A stretch of DNA of 64,000 bases from Flavobacteriaceae bacterium R38 (GCA_009901575.1 WXYP01000007.1:62001-126000); one strand, 5' to 3'. Numbered from the stretch's first letter, positions 18,380 to 26,653 are shown. Notes: generated from the letters alone by a model not told the origin. Numbers and translations: made by a program.

Positions 18380-19534
18380 ATGAAGTTTTCATATAACATA
18401 ATAAGTATAATAGATATTCTGGGAGTTGTGCAAGGATTGCTCTTTGGGGTAATGTTGCTATTGATGCACTCTAAAAAGAACAAACCTACATTGTTTTTAG
18501 GCCTGTTTATATTGTTGTTTTCTTTAGAACCTATTCCAAATATTTTAGAAGATATGGGAGTACTGCTAAATTACCCGTTGTTGGAATTGCCTCCCATTCA
18601 TTTTCATTTTTTAGCCTACCCGTTATTTTATATCTATATTCAAAAAATATCGGTATTCAATGGAAAAAAACTAAGCTATTGGACATTGATCCCGGGTATT
18701 ATTGAGACTATTGTCGGGTTGATTATTTTCTTTTTGCCGATTGCTATTAAACTTCAACTTAAAGTATCTTATTTCGCATTAATATATTTTGTGTTAGGAC
18801 TATGTTACTCCATTTTTATTGGCATTTTGACAATTCGATGGATAATGTTGCATCAAAAAGAGGTAGATAACCAGTTTTCAGAAACCATACACAAAAACCT
18901 GAATTGGTCTAAGCTATTTATCTATGGAAGTATCTTTTTTCAGGTATTGTTTCTGATTCATCTTTTTAATGATAATCATACCCTTTACTTTTTTGTTACC
19001 CTGGTAAATGTCATACTCATTTATTGGGTGTCTTTTAAAGGAATAATTCAGGAGAATATAGTATCACTGTACTTATTTTTTCCGAATACAATAGAAGCGT
19101 ACTATAATGTTGAAGATCAAAATAGAATTATAGAAACTTCTGTTACACCTTTAGAATTACCAATGGAAGAAAAAGTGAAGTCTCCGTTTATGACAACAGA
19201 GGAAATGCAGGAGATTATAGATATGGTAAGGGGTAAAATAAAAAAATCTGAAAGCTTCTTAAACCCTAATCTTACTATTATAGATATAGCAGAAGAAACT
19301 AATATTCATCCTAAACGTATTTCCCATTCTTTAAATAACCTATTGCAGATGAATTTTAATGGTTTCATCAACAAGTTCAGAGTTGAGAAAGCCAAAAAAC
19401 TACTGGTGAATGAGAAATACAAAAATTTATCTGTTGAAGGTATCGGGATGGAAGTAGGTTTTAACACCAAAGCTACATTTTATACTGCATTCAAAAAGTA
19501 CGAAGGCTGTACTCCCGCTAAATACCGCTCTTAG
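18380..19534 (+). CDS. membrane-anchored AraC family regulator
   Basis: The 384-residue protein has an N-terminal half of about seven hydrophobic helices (residues 5-225) and a C-terminal AraC HTH domain (about 275-384; NLTIIDIAEETNIHPKRIS, then GIGMEVGFNTKATFYTAFKKYEG). This 7TM-HTH layout is common in Flavobacteriia and acts as a one-component system. It lies 68 bp after the HD gene in the same direction. It could regulate the efflux operon, but no target site was identified. Confidence 0.88.
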   Translation: MKFSYNIISIIDILGVVQGLLFGVMLLLMHSKKNKPTLFLGLFILLFSLEPIPNILEDMGVLLNYPLLELPPIHFHFLAYPLFYIYIQKISVFNGKKLSYWTLIPGIIETIVGLIIFFLPIAIKLQLKVSYFALIYFVLGLCYSIFIGILTIRWIMLHQKEVDNQFSETIHKNLNWSKLFIYGSIFFQVLFLIHLFNDNHTLYFFVTLVNVILIYWVSFKGIIQENIVSLYLFFPNTIEAYYNVEDQNRIIETSVTPLELPMEEKVKSPFMTTEEMQEIIDMVRGKIKKSESFLNPNLTIIDIAEETNIHPKRISHSLNNLLQMNFNGFINKFRVEKAKKLLVNEKYKNLSVEGIGMEVGFNTKATFYTAFKKYEGCTPAKYRS

Positions 19535-19647
19535 GGTTTATTAGTTTAAATTTCAGAATCTTGTACGGAGTAGTAATTAAATACTAATATATTATAAAGT
19601 ATACGGATTAACTTTGTTTAACGCGTTTCTCTTTTTTGGTTGATTAC

Positions 19648-19695
19648 AAAGAATCCCTTTGTACCTTTATTTTAAGATAGTACAAAGGGTTCTTT
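19648..19695. terminator. hairpin with long arms
   Basis: AAAGAATCCCTTTGTAC (19648-19664) pairs with GTACAAAGGGTTCTTT (19680-19695) with one bulged base and a 15-base loop. It lies between the AraC gene and the convergent nitroreductase gene. A strong U-tract is lacking, so it may be a bidirectional terminator or another structured element. Confidence 0.45.
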
Positions 19696-19811
19696 ATTGA
19701 TATGACCTTGGTTAGTACAATTTTTTTTGGTGTATGATCTAATTCTATGCTTTTAAAAAATAAAAAGTCAACCAAGATGAAAAAAAGAAACTAATTAATA
19801 TTTTCGTTTAC

Positions 19812-20474
19812 TTATATTTCTGTAAAAATCTCTTCTTCCGATAATCGGGATTTAGGCAGTCCTGCATTAAAATCATCTGCTGCCCGATATCCTAACCCCA
19901 CCATTACTAATGACGTAAATCCTTTTTCTCTAAGACCAAACTCTTCGTCTAAAGCTTTTATATCTATGCCTTCCATAGGGACTGCATCAATACCTAACGC
20001 CGCAACACCTAAAAGAAAATTCCCAATATTCAGATAAACCTGTTTATCCATCCAATGCTGGGCATCTTTTAAATCGAATCTGTGTATGTTGGTAAAAATA
20101 TTTTTTGCACCTAAATTTTGAGTTTTGAACTCTTCTTTTGCAAACCTGCCATCTCGATCTTCTTTTTCGGTTACATGCTTTAGGTAATTTTCATTGATAT
20201 CAGTTTTTGCGCAAAACAATACCACGTGTGAAGCATTTAATACTTTTGATTCATTAAAACTAAAAAAACCGGAAGTTCCCTTTGCAAGTCGTTCTTTGCC
20301 TTTTTCTGTGCTGCTAATGATAAAGTGCCAGGGTTGTGAATTGATAGACGAAGGACTCATTTGCAACAAAGCTTTAATATTTTCTTCATTTTCAGATGAA
20401 ATTTTTTTATCAGAATCAAATGCTTTAGTGGTGTATCTCCAATTTAAAATTTCTTTAATGTTTATTTTATCCAT
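19812..20474 (-). CDS. NAD(P)H nitroreductase family protein
   Basis: The 220-residue protein has the nitroreductase fold features RYTTKAFDSDKKIS (residues 13-26), SPSSINSQPWHFIIS (FMN contact) and a C-terminal LVMVGLGYRAADDFN-KSRL segment. These are NfsB-like oxygen-insensitive nitro- or quinone reductases using FMN. It is divergent from an HxlR regulator with overlapping promoters, the usual arrangement for redox or electrophile-responsive control. Confidence 0.9.
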   Translation of the reverse strand: MDKINIKEILNWRYTTKAFDSDKKISSENEENIKALLQMSPSSINSQPWHFIISSTEKGKERLAKGTSGFFSFNESKVLNASHVVLFCAKTDINENYLKHVTEKEDRDGRFAKEEFKTQNLGAKNIFTNIHRFDLKDAQHWMDKQVYLNIGNFLLGVAALGIDAVPMEGIDIKALDEEFGLREKGFTSLVMVGLGYRAADDFNAGLPKSRLSEEEIFTEI

Positions 20475-20507
20475 AGCTGATTATGTGTTTTGTGAAAAAA
20501 TATTTTT

Positions 20508-20557
20508 ACTATAAATTTTATAGTTGCAAAATTAAGTATAGCATTTTACCTTTGCAA
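20508..20557. promoter_or_regulatory. overlapping divergent promoters with palindromic operator
   Basis: Rightward promoter: TTG 20524-20526, 20-bp spacer, TACCTTTG 20547-20554. Leftward promoter on the minus strand: TTG (CAA at 20555-20557), 20-bp spacer, TAATTTTG (20527-20534). A palindrome ACTATAAA-T-TTTATAGT (20508-20524) overlaps the rightward -33 box and sits at the leftward start region. This fits binding by the HxlR product to control both genes. Confidence 0.65.
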
Positions 20558-20586
20558 TAACGGTCAAAAATGATAGTATACTTTTT

Positions 20587-20943
20587 ATGGAAAAACAGGA
20601 AGCGAAAACACTTAAATTCAGAAATAGCGAATATCCCTGTTGTACTAGCCTGACAATGGGAATTATAGGAGGTAAATGGAAAGCAGTTATACTTTTTTAT
20701 TTAATGGATAAAAATTTGAGGTATAATGAACTGAGAAAGTCAATGCCAACAGTTACAGAAAGAACATTGAGCTTACAACTAAAAGCTTTAGAGGAAGATG
20801 GTTTAATTAAAAGGAAAGTTTATACCTCAAAACCCCCTTTAAAAGTAGAATATTCACTTACTGATTTTGGTAAAACTCTAATACCGGTAATTCAATCTAT
20901 TGCAGATTGGGGAGATTTTGTGATAGAAAACTATTCCAAATAA
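20587..20943 (+). CDS. HxlR family winged-helix regulator
   Basis: The 118-residue protein has the HxlR signature: CC (18-19) before a MGIIGGKWKAVILFYL helix, LRYNELRKSMPTVTERTLSLQ as the recognition helix and DGLIKRKVY in the wing. Cysteines near the N terminus in this family often sense electrophiles or redox state. It is divergently coupled to the nitroreductase gene and likely regulates it and itself. Confidence 0.9.
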   Translation: MEKQEAKTLKFRNSEYPCCTSLTMGIIGGKWKAVILFYLMDKNLRYNELRKSMPTVTERTLSLQLKALEEDGLIKRKVYTSKPPLKVEYSLTDFGKTLIPVIQSIADWGDFVIENYSK

Positions 20944-21121
20944 ATTACTTTTAGCAAATACACGGCTCTAATAGAAGTTAAATTTCTATAAGCATCATTT
21001 TTTAAACTTTTATTTAACCAGTAATAGGAGACCAATTTGTTGATGATATATTTGATTGCAAATATTACTATTTGATTTTCAGAATGAAGATGAAAAATTC
21101 AATTTTTAGGTCGCAAAATTC

Positions 21122-21877
21122 TTAATAATGCCTCTTATTATGGTATTTATGGTTTCTTTCTTTACTAGTCAAAGTATAATCCATAGAAAGCATAAATATG
21201 TTTGTGGAAAATCTAAAGTTTAGATTGGATTTACTAGCTCTACGGCAAAATAGCCCATAACCAAGCTCTAATTTGACTTTGTCAAAAAACTTATAATTTA
21301 AGCTAAAAGTTGTCCTGAGTTGGTCAGCATAAATCCCTTGTTTGGTTGAATCGTCGTTTATATTAAATATGATTTCTGATGTAGCTCTAAATCCTATATG
21401 TTTCGTAATAGAAGAGCGGACTTGTAATCGCTCTCTTAGTCTTAAATCAAAATCAGTAGAACCACTAATTGTAAAACGTTCTTCAATTCTTGATAATGTT
21501 CCCAATTTTATTTTGCCAAACCTTAAAAAATCATAAGAAATACCTTGCCAGGGACTAATAGTATATCGATCTCTAGATTCATCTTTTGAAGTATCAAAAC
21601 TATTATTTCTTATGTCAAATTGATTTATTATCCCAAACAAATAATGAGTTTTCTCACTATACATATAGTTGTGGGCGATATTTACAAAATAAAGATGACG
21701 ATTGTTAGATTCATTGTAATAATTTCTATCCCACAATTGAAATGCAACAATATTGTTTTCTGAGACCTTGTAGTCAAAATTTAAAAATAACCAACTCTGA
21801 TTATCTGAGTTTTGACCTAAAACACCAATTGTTTTCGCAGATAGAATCAGTAAAATAATTTGCACTTTTAATTTCAT
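21122..21877 (-). CDS. DUF2490-like outer-membrane beta-barrel protein
   Basis: From ATG 21877 the product has 251 residues, with a signal peptide (MKLKVQIILLILSAKTIGVLGQ) and alternating aromatic/hydrophobic beta strands. SWLFLNFDYKVSENN and a central ISPWQGISYDFL fit DUF2490. A final strand ends near the C terminus with a basic tail. The family is predicted outer-membrane with unknown function. The longer start at 21898 would spoil the signal peptide. Confidence 0.7.
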   Translation of the reverse strand: MKLKVQIILLILSAKTIGVLGQNSDNQSWLFLNFDYKVSENNIVAFQLWDRNYYNESNNRHLYFVNIAHNYMYSEKTHYLFGIINQFDIRNNSFDTSKDESRDRYTISPWQGISYDFLRFGKIKLGTLSRIEERFTISGSTDFDLRLRERLQVRSSITKHIGFRATSEIIFNINDDSTKQGIYADQLRTTFSLNYKFFDKVKLELGYGLFCRRASKSNLNFRFSTNIFMLSMDYTLTSKERNHKYHNKRHY

Positions 21878-21921
21878 TGTAATAAAAAAACATTGCAATT
21901 TTCATTGAATAGTTCTAAGCT

Positions 21922-22323
21922 TTAGTACTCTTTTGGGTATGAACTTAACTCAATCAAATTCTCATCTAAATCTCTTATATAAATAGAACGGATAGCACCA
22001 AATGCCCCCGTTCTATTTACTATACCTTTAATTATTGGTATTTTTTTTTCGATTAAGATTTGTTTTATTTCTTCAATAGGATTAGAAACTATAAAACATA
22101 GGTCTGCGCTTCCAGGTGTTGGTGCACTTGCTTTTGGCTCAAACTCTTTGCCAACCTGATGAAGATTGATTTTTTGATTTCCAAATTTTAATGCTTTCCT
22201 AAAGTTTCCAAAAGTGATTTCTTTAAAACCCAGCATCTTATAAAAATCGACAGTTTTTTCAATATCTCTAACCGTTAATACAAGATGATCTAATCTATTT
22301 ATAAAAATTTTCTTATCTACCAT
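21922..22323 (-). CDS. VOC family (glyoxalase-like) protein
   Basis: The 133-residue protein has two beta-alpha-beta-beta-beta units of the vicinal oxygen chelate fold: RLDHLVLTVRDIEKTVDFY (residues 10-28) and a C-terminal RSIYIRDLDENLIELSSY. His13 and the final Glu are the usual metal ligands. Members include glyoxalases, dioxygenases and resistance proteins; the substrate here is unknown. It overlaps the PEBP gene by 11 bp. Confidence 0.88.
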   Translation of the reverse strand: MVDKKIFINRLDHLVLTVRDIEKTVDFYKMLGFKEITFGNFRKALKFGNQKINLHQVGKEFEPKASAPTPGSADLCFIVSNPIEEIKQILIEKKIPIIKGIVNRTGAFGAIRSIYIRDLDENLIELSSYPKEY

Positions 22324-22852
22324 AATACATTACGATGGAAGATTTAGCAATCGTATTACTATTTAAATAAAATCCAACTAAGGCTGGGTTAGCATTTTCA
22401 TCCAACCCTAATTTATCAGTTTTTAAAGCATGTATAGTAATAATGTATTGATGTTCTCCATGATTCTCGGGAGGACAAGGTCCACCATAGCCACCTTTAC
22501 CAAAATCTGTAAGACTTTGTATTGCTCCTTTAGGCATTAGATGCTTAGACGTATCTCCAGCATCTGTTTTTATTTGGTTTGTGTTTACAGGTATATCAAA
22601 AACTACCCAATGCCACCATCCACTTCCAGTAGGTGCGTCTGGATCGTACATAGTAATTGCAAAACTTTTTGTGCCTTCCGGAGCATTTTTCCAACTCAAT
22701 TGAGGAGAGGTGTTATCTCCCGTACAACCAAACCCATTAAAGACTTCTGCATTTGTTGCCTGCCCACCTACATCTTTACTGGATAATGTAAATGTTTGTG
22801 CCCAAAAAATGCTTGGGATTAAAAATGCGGATAAAATAAGTATTCGTCTCAT
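22313..22852 (-). CDS. exported YbhB/YbcL (PEBP) family protein
   Basis: The 179-residue protein has a signal peptide (residues 1-18) and a phosphatidylethanolamine-binding fold with GDNTSPQLSWKNAPEGTKSFAI, the DPDAPTGSGWWHWVV anion-pocket motif and GPCPPENHGEHQYIIT. It is likely periplasmic. It is upstream of and overlaps the VOC gene. The biological role of bacterial PEBP proteins is unclear. Confidence 0.9.
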   Translation of the reverse strand: MRRILILSAFLIPSIFWAQTFTLSSKDVGGQATNAEVFNGFGCTGDNTSPQLSWKNAPEGTKSFAITMYDPDAPTGSGWWHWVVFDIPVNTNQIKTDAGDTSKHLMPKGAIQSLTDFGKGGYGGPCPPENHGEHQYIITIHALKTDKLGLDENANPALVGFYLNSNTIAKSSIVMYYGR

Positions 22853-22944
22853 TTGCTTTTATTTTTTTAATTATACATTGCAAATGTCCGAATGAAGACA
22901 AGTTTTCTGTTAGCCAGATTTGTTCAAAAAGTATACAAAAAAGT

Positions 22945-23775
22945 TCATTTTAACGATTGCTGAAATTGTTTAGGAGTAATTCCATACGTTTCTTTAAAAG
23001 CGCTAATATAACGAGAGAGGCTACCAAAGCCATATTTTAAGTAAATATCAGATGCCCTAAGCTTTACATCTTGTAAATCGTTTTTAGAAAGCTCTAGGCG
23101 TTTATTCTTAATCCATTTGGATGGCGTAGCATCATATGTTTGATAAAAGGCTCTTTTAAAAGTAGAGATACTCATATTACATAGAAAGGCAAGCTCTTCA
23201 ACTGATAGATTTTCATTGACATGTTCTTCAACAACTTGTTGAAGATTTGGATAGGTCAATTCTGTTGTTAAAAAAGAGAAGAGTTGACTACCAAACTTCT
23301 CATAACAGTATATTAAAAGTTCCTCAACTTTGGCTCGTTGCATTCTTGGAGAAATCTCAATACTACTAATAGATTGTACATAGAGTCGTATATAATCATC
23401 AAAAGCTAATATTTGATATAAGCTTGAAGAAGAACTTTCATTTTTAGAAATTGTGATTTGGTATTTCCTAATGAACTCTTGAAGAAAGTCTTTAGAGAAT
23501 AAAACTAATTTACTTCTATAAGTTGAATTATTAGACAATTTCTCTGTCATCAAACAATTCCCTCGTTTTACTACTAAGAAGTTAAAAGGATAAATTTTAT
23601 CATTGGCTGATGAAGTATGTATTTCTTTTATGCCTTCTACTAAGAGACTGAATGTGTAGTATTCAAAAGATATCTTTTGTCTGAACAATTTTTCTTGATG
23701 AGCATAGTTAATGATGTAGGCATCCTGATGCTTATCATTTACTGTAAAATGCTCTGGAATTTGTACTGTACTCAT
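22945..23775 (-). CDS. AraC family transcriptional regulator
   Basis: The 276-residue protein has an N-terminal cupin-like region and a C-terminal AraC HTH (about 180-276) with NLSVEELAFLCNMSISTFKRAF and GFGSLSRYISAFKETYGITPKQF. It lies upstream of the PEBP/VOC pair in the same direction with a 92-bp gap and may control it. The ligand is unknown. Confidence 0.88.
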   Translation of the reverse strand: MSTVQIPEHFTVNDKHQDAYIINYAHQEKLFRQKISFEYYTFSLLVEGIKEIHTSSANDKIYPFNFLVVKRGNCLMTEKLSNNSTYRSKLVLFSKDFLQEFIRKYQITISKNESSSSSLYQILAFDDYIRLYVQSISSIEISPRMQRAKVEELLIYCYEKFGSQLFSFLTTELTYPNLQQVVEEHVNENLSVEELAFLCNMSISTFKRAFYQTYDATPSKWIKNKRLELSKNDLQDVKLRASDIYLKYGFGSLSRYISAFKETYGITPKQFQQSLK

Positions 23776-24071
23776 CTAAAATTATTATTGTCAAAAACAG
23801 GCTTCTAAAATACCAAAATTTAAATACTTGTGTTTTTGGGAAATGTTACTTCTACTTTTGAGCTTCCAATAGTTTTTAATTGACCTGCAAACCTCTTGTT
23901 AACACACTTTTTACATAGTAGAACAACTAATGCTCAGAAATTGATAAGACTATATAATGCCAGTCGCAAACTTCTTTTTTTAATAAGCCTTCACTGAATT
24001 CAAACGTGTGAACGTCAAAAAATAATAACTATGGTTCTATGAGAAATAAATCATATAGCTTCGCTTTTGAT

Positions 24072-24094
24072 TTATTCGTGACCTCAGCAGGATT
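24072..24094 (-). repeat. near-copy of the tRNA-Arg 3' end
   Basis: TTATTCGTGACCTCAGCAGG and the next three bases differ at one position from 24195-24217, which covers the tRNA-Arg 3' end and flank. The preceding bases (GCTTTTGAT versus GCTTTTCGAC) are also similar, giving a direct repeat of about 30 bp at about 123-bp spacing. Confidence 0.55.
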
Positions 24095-24157
24095 GATTTC
24101 ACTTCGCTCCATCATCCTGACAAAGCTCCGCTTTGAAAATCAAAAAGTCGCAAAAAC

Positions 24158-24190
24158 AAAAAAGCAAGCTTTATGTTTTAGCTTGCTTTT
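24158..24190 (-). terminator. terminator of tRNA-Arg
   Basis: AAAAGCAAGCT and AGCTTGCTTTT form an 11-bp stem with a 9-base loop. On the minus strand it follows the tRNA by about 12 bases and ends in a T-rich run, as an intrinsic terminator should. Confidence 0.7.
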
Positions 24191-24201
24191 CGACTTATTC
24201 G

Positions 24202-24275
24202 TGACCTCGGCAGGATTCAAACCTGCAACCTTCTGAGCCGTAATCAGATGCGCTATTCAGTTGCGCCACGAGGCC
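24202..24275 (-). tRNA. tRNA-Arg (anticodon ACG)
   Basis: The minus strand folds into a full cloverleaf of 74 nt. The acceptor GGCCTCG pairs with CGAGGTC (one G-U pair), the D stem is GCGC/GCGC, and the anticodon stem TCTGA/TCAGA encloses the loop TTACGGC, so the anticodon is ACG. The T arm is GCAGG-TTTGAAT-CCTGC. The discriminator base is A and CCA is not encoded. Confidence 0.95.
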
Positions 24276-24354
24276 TTATTGCGGGTGCAAATATATTCCA
24301 TTTAATGACTTATACAAAATAAAATTTAAACAATCTCTGTAAGAATAGAACAGG

Positions 24355-24483
24355 CTATGATCGTAAAGCCAATAGAAAGGCTCCAAAAATGATGGCAATG
24401 GCTATAAATGCTGCCGAAATAAGGAGGGTATCATTAGAAACATTACTAAAAAAGCGTCTTGGATTGGTAGGTTTCTTTTCCAT
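24355..24483 (-). CDS. 42-residue single-helix membrane protein
   Basis: ATG at 24483-24481 to TAG at 24357-24355 encodes 42 residues: a polar, proline-containing N terminus (MEKKPTNPRRFFSNVSNDT) and one strong transmembrane helix (about 20-40). It starts 8 bp after the stop of the 87-aa gene and ends 79 bp before the tRNA. The composition looks like a real small membrane protein. The function is unknown. Confidence 0.6.
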   Translation of the reverse strand: MEKKPTNPRRFFSNVSNDTLLISAAFIAIAIIFGAFLLALRS

Positions 24484-24490
24484 GTAGTTT

Positions 24491-24754
24491 TTATAAATCA
24501 ATTCCTAAAATTTTATTCTTGTCATTTAGATCTTTAGCAATTGCTTTTTTTCTTTCCAAATACACTTCAATAATAGCAGATTCAATGTGGGGGTTTTGAT
24601 ATCTGCCATTAAAAACGTGACTTATCATTTTATCGCTATAAGGCGTTCCTTTTTTACTGGTTACTTTATTTAACCTTAGTTTTTCTTTTACATCTGAAAT
24701 ATAATCACCTTTAAGTAATTTCTTAAGCTCTAATTTTTGTTTTGCTGTTATCAT
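24491..24754 (-). CDS. small putative DNA-binding protein
   Basis: From ATG 24754 the product has 87 residues (MITAKQKLELKKLLKGDYIS...). It has a KGTPYSDKMISHVFNGRYQN segment that looks like a recognition helix of a phage-repressor-like HTH. I reject the longer start at 24847 because the extra 31 residues are AT-rich filler. It is divergent from the duplicated HTH gene at 24876. A regulator role is an inference. Confidence 0.6.
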   Translation of the reverse strand: MITAKQKLELKKLLKGDYISDVKEKLRLNKVTSKKGTPYSDKMISHVFNGRYQNPHIESAIIEVYLERKKAIAKDLNDKNKILGIDL

Positions 24755-24875
24755 TTTGTTAGTAATGACATCAAATAAGTATATTATAATTATTAAATTG
24801 CGAGATAATGACGATACAAACTTATGGATTATAATCGATAAAAGCAAATTTTTCGTCGATTAATTTAGATTTTTT

Positions 24876-25226
24876 ATGAAAATAGTTGACAGAATTAAGC
24901 TATTTATAGAATACAAAAGTATTAGCCTTAGACGATTTGACGAATCTATAGGGATGAGTAAAGGCTACATGAGTCGTCAGATAAAAACGAATGCATCTAT
25001 TGGAAGTAATGTCCTGGTGAAAATAGTCGATGTTTATCCAGACCTGAACCTTAATTGGTTATTAAAAGGAGAAGGGGAGATGATTATAAGAAATGACTTG
25101 GTTAAAGATGATGAAAGTGTTTATGAAACTCCGGATGCTTTTATAGGAATGCTACTTAAATACCTGGACAACCCTAATATTAAAAGGAAAATACAACATA
25201 TTATTGAAGAACATTTAAATAGCTAA
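24876..25226 (+). CDS. HTH regulator-like protein, copy 1
   Basis: The 116-residue protein has an N-terminal XRE/phage-repressor-like HTH (RRFDESIGMSKGYMSRQIK, residues 19-37) followed by a VDVYPDLNLNWLLKGEGEM segment common in cI-like and peptidase-S24-lacking regulators. A short helical C terminus (YLDNPNIKRKIQHIIEEH) may dimerise. It is a close paralogue of the next gene, with the same upstream sequence. Confidence 0.75.
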   Translation: MKIVDRIKLFIEYKSISLRRFDESIGMSKGYMSRQIKTNASIGSNVLVKIVDVYPDLNLNWLLKGEGEMIIRNDLVKDDESVYETPDAFIGMLLKYLDNPNIKRKIQHIIEEHLNS

Positions 25227-25473
25227 TTCCTTGGTATTATTGTGACTTTCGAATAAACTCATCTACCTTTAGACTTTAATTATCTTTTATACCCTTGACT
25301 AAGCTCCTCTTATTCACTTTACAAATTTGATCCTAAGACTTACCATTGTTGTTTTTTAGATAAAAGATATCTATAAGTTATATAATAATTATTAAATTGC
25401 GAGATAATGGCGATATTAGAACGATGATTATAGTTTATAAAAATAGAATTTTCGTCGATTAATTTAGATTTTT

Positions 25474-25836
25474 ATGAAAGTAGTTGAAAGAATTAAGCTA
25501 TTTATAGATTACAAAAACATCAGTCTTAGAAGTTTCGATGAATCTATCGGGATGAGTAAAGGGTATATGAGCCGTCAGATAAAAACCAACGCATCTATTG
25601 GAAGCGACGTTCTGGTGAGAATAATCGACGCTTATCCGGAGCTTAACTTAATTTGGTTGCTAAAAGGTACTGGGAAAATGATTGTTTCCAGTGATATTAT
25701 CAGTGACATTGAAGGAATTTATGAAACACCAGATGCGTTTGCCGGAGTATTGTTGGAATATCTAGATCAACCGTTGATAAGAAAAAAGATACAAGAGATT
25801 CTTAATGACGATTCTGCAGATATAGATAAGGATTAA
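25474..25836 (+). CDS. HTH regulator-like protein, copy 2
   Basis: The 120-residue paralogue of the preceding gene is nearly identical in the first 60 residues (RSFDESIGMSKGYMSRQIK). It diverges in the C-terminal third, where the tail is more acidic. Strong conservation of the HTH suggests both copies read the same or similar operator, possibly the duplicated upstream block. Targets are unknown. Confidence 0.75.
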   Translation: MKVVERIKLFIDYKNISLRSFDESIGMSKGYMSRQIKTNASIGSDVLVRIIDAYPELNLIWLLKGTGKMIVSSDIISDIEGIYETPDAFAGVLLEYLDQPLIRKKIQEILNDDSADIDKD

Positions 25837-25898
25837 CTTTTTAAAGAAACTTCACCCTATTTTAGCATTGATTTCTAACTTATATTGTAGATTGCAGT

Positions 25899-26411
25899 AT
25901 GAATTTAGAACACTACATTAGAGATGTTAAAGATTTTCCTGAAAAGGGAATTATTTTTAAAGACATCACTCCATTACTAAACGACGCAGGTGCATTAAAA
26001 CAAGCCACAACATCATTACTGGGACTTATAGGAGAACAAAAAGTTGATAAGGTAATTGGTATGGAGAGCAGAGGCTTCTTTTTTGCAACTTTATTAGCTA
26101 CCCAATTAAATGCAGGTTTTGTTCCTGTGCGAAAGGTAGGAAAATTACCTTCAGATAAAATTTCTGAAGCTTATGGCTTAGAATACGGGACAGATACCTT
26201 AGAGATACATACTGATGCTATTAAAAAAGGAGATCGTGTACTCATTCATGATGATGTACTGGCTACCGGGGGAACTGCAGAAGCAGTATGTAAACTGGTA
26301 GAACGTTTAGGAGGAGTAATAATACAATGTAATTTTCTTATAGAATTAACTTTTTTAAACGGTAGAGCGCGCTTGGATGGTTTTGAGACAAAATCATTAT
26401 TGTCATATTAA
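25899..26411 (+). CDS. apt: adenine phosphoribosyltransferase
   Basis: The 170-residue enzyme makes AMP from adenine and PRPP in purine salvage. Visible features are the N-terminal IRDVKDFPEKGIIFKDITPL, the GMESRGFFFA loop and the PRPP motif VLIHDDVLATGGTAEA near residues 112-127. The length is normal. Its stop codon abuts that of a convergent 50-codon gene. Confidence 0.95.
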   Translation: MNLEHYIRDVKDFPEKGIIFKDITPLLNDAGALKQATTSLLGLIGEQKVDKVIGMESRGFFFATLLATQLNAGFVPVRKVGKLPSDKISEAYGLEYGTDTLEIHTDAIKKGDRVLIHDDVLATGGTAEAVCKLVERLGGVIIQCNFLIELTFLNGRARLDGFETKSLLSY

Positions 26412-26564
26412 TCAATCCAGACTATTAGTCGTTACATAGTACCTCCATCCAATAACAGTCAGCTGTAATTTACTCGCTTTAGCTAAATCTAATCCTTGCC
26501 TGGAATAAGAGGGGAGTAGTAACTTATTGAGTTTTGAAAGGATTTTAAAAATCAACTTTTTCAT
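26412..26564 (-). CDS. 50-residue conserved flavobacterial small protein
   Basis: ATG at 26564-26562 to TGA at 26414-26412 encodes 50 residues, MKKLIFKILSKLNKLLLPSY at the N terminus and KASKLQLTVIGWRYYVTTNS near the end. I recognise the pattern (LPSY...LDL.KASK.QL..IGWR..VT...LD) as a small protein common in Flavobacteriaceae, often annotated as SsrA-binding protein although it is far too short for SmpB. It is basic with an amphipathic N-terminal helix. The function is unknown. Confidence 0.75.
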   Translation of the reverse strand: MKKLIFKILSKLNKLLLPSYSRQGLDLAKASKLQLTVIGWRYYVTTNSLD

Positions 26565-26653
26565 AGAATTAAACCATGATTATAAAATAGTTTAAGAAAT
26601 TGAAACCGGAGATTTCCGGTCTCAATTGTAAAGGCCTGTTTATATAATGAATG

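Larger units (their letters stand above)
23776..24201. other. intergenic stretch with a partial tRNA-end duplicate
   Basis: No credible gene is seen. The open frame at 24039-24236 runs through the tRNA complement and repeat sequence and is spurious. The stretch holds a 23-nt near-copy of the tRNA-Arg 3' end (24072-24094) and the tRNA terminator (24158-24190). Confidence 0.5.
24783..25836 (+). repeat. tandem duplication of promoter plus HTH gene (two units)
   Basis: Unit 1 (24783-25226) and unit 2 (25382-25836) each contain an upstream block with ATTATTAAATTGCGAGATAA followed by TTTTCGTCGATTAATTTAGA and then a homologous gene. Both the regulatory DNA (about 92 bp) and the coding region are duplicated. 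Confidence 0.75.

Noticed and set aside
24039-24236. Open frame of 65 codons on the plus strand
   Set aside because: It runs through the complement of tRNA-Arg, its terminator and the partial tRNA duplicate; it is structured RNA-gene sequence, not a protein gene.
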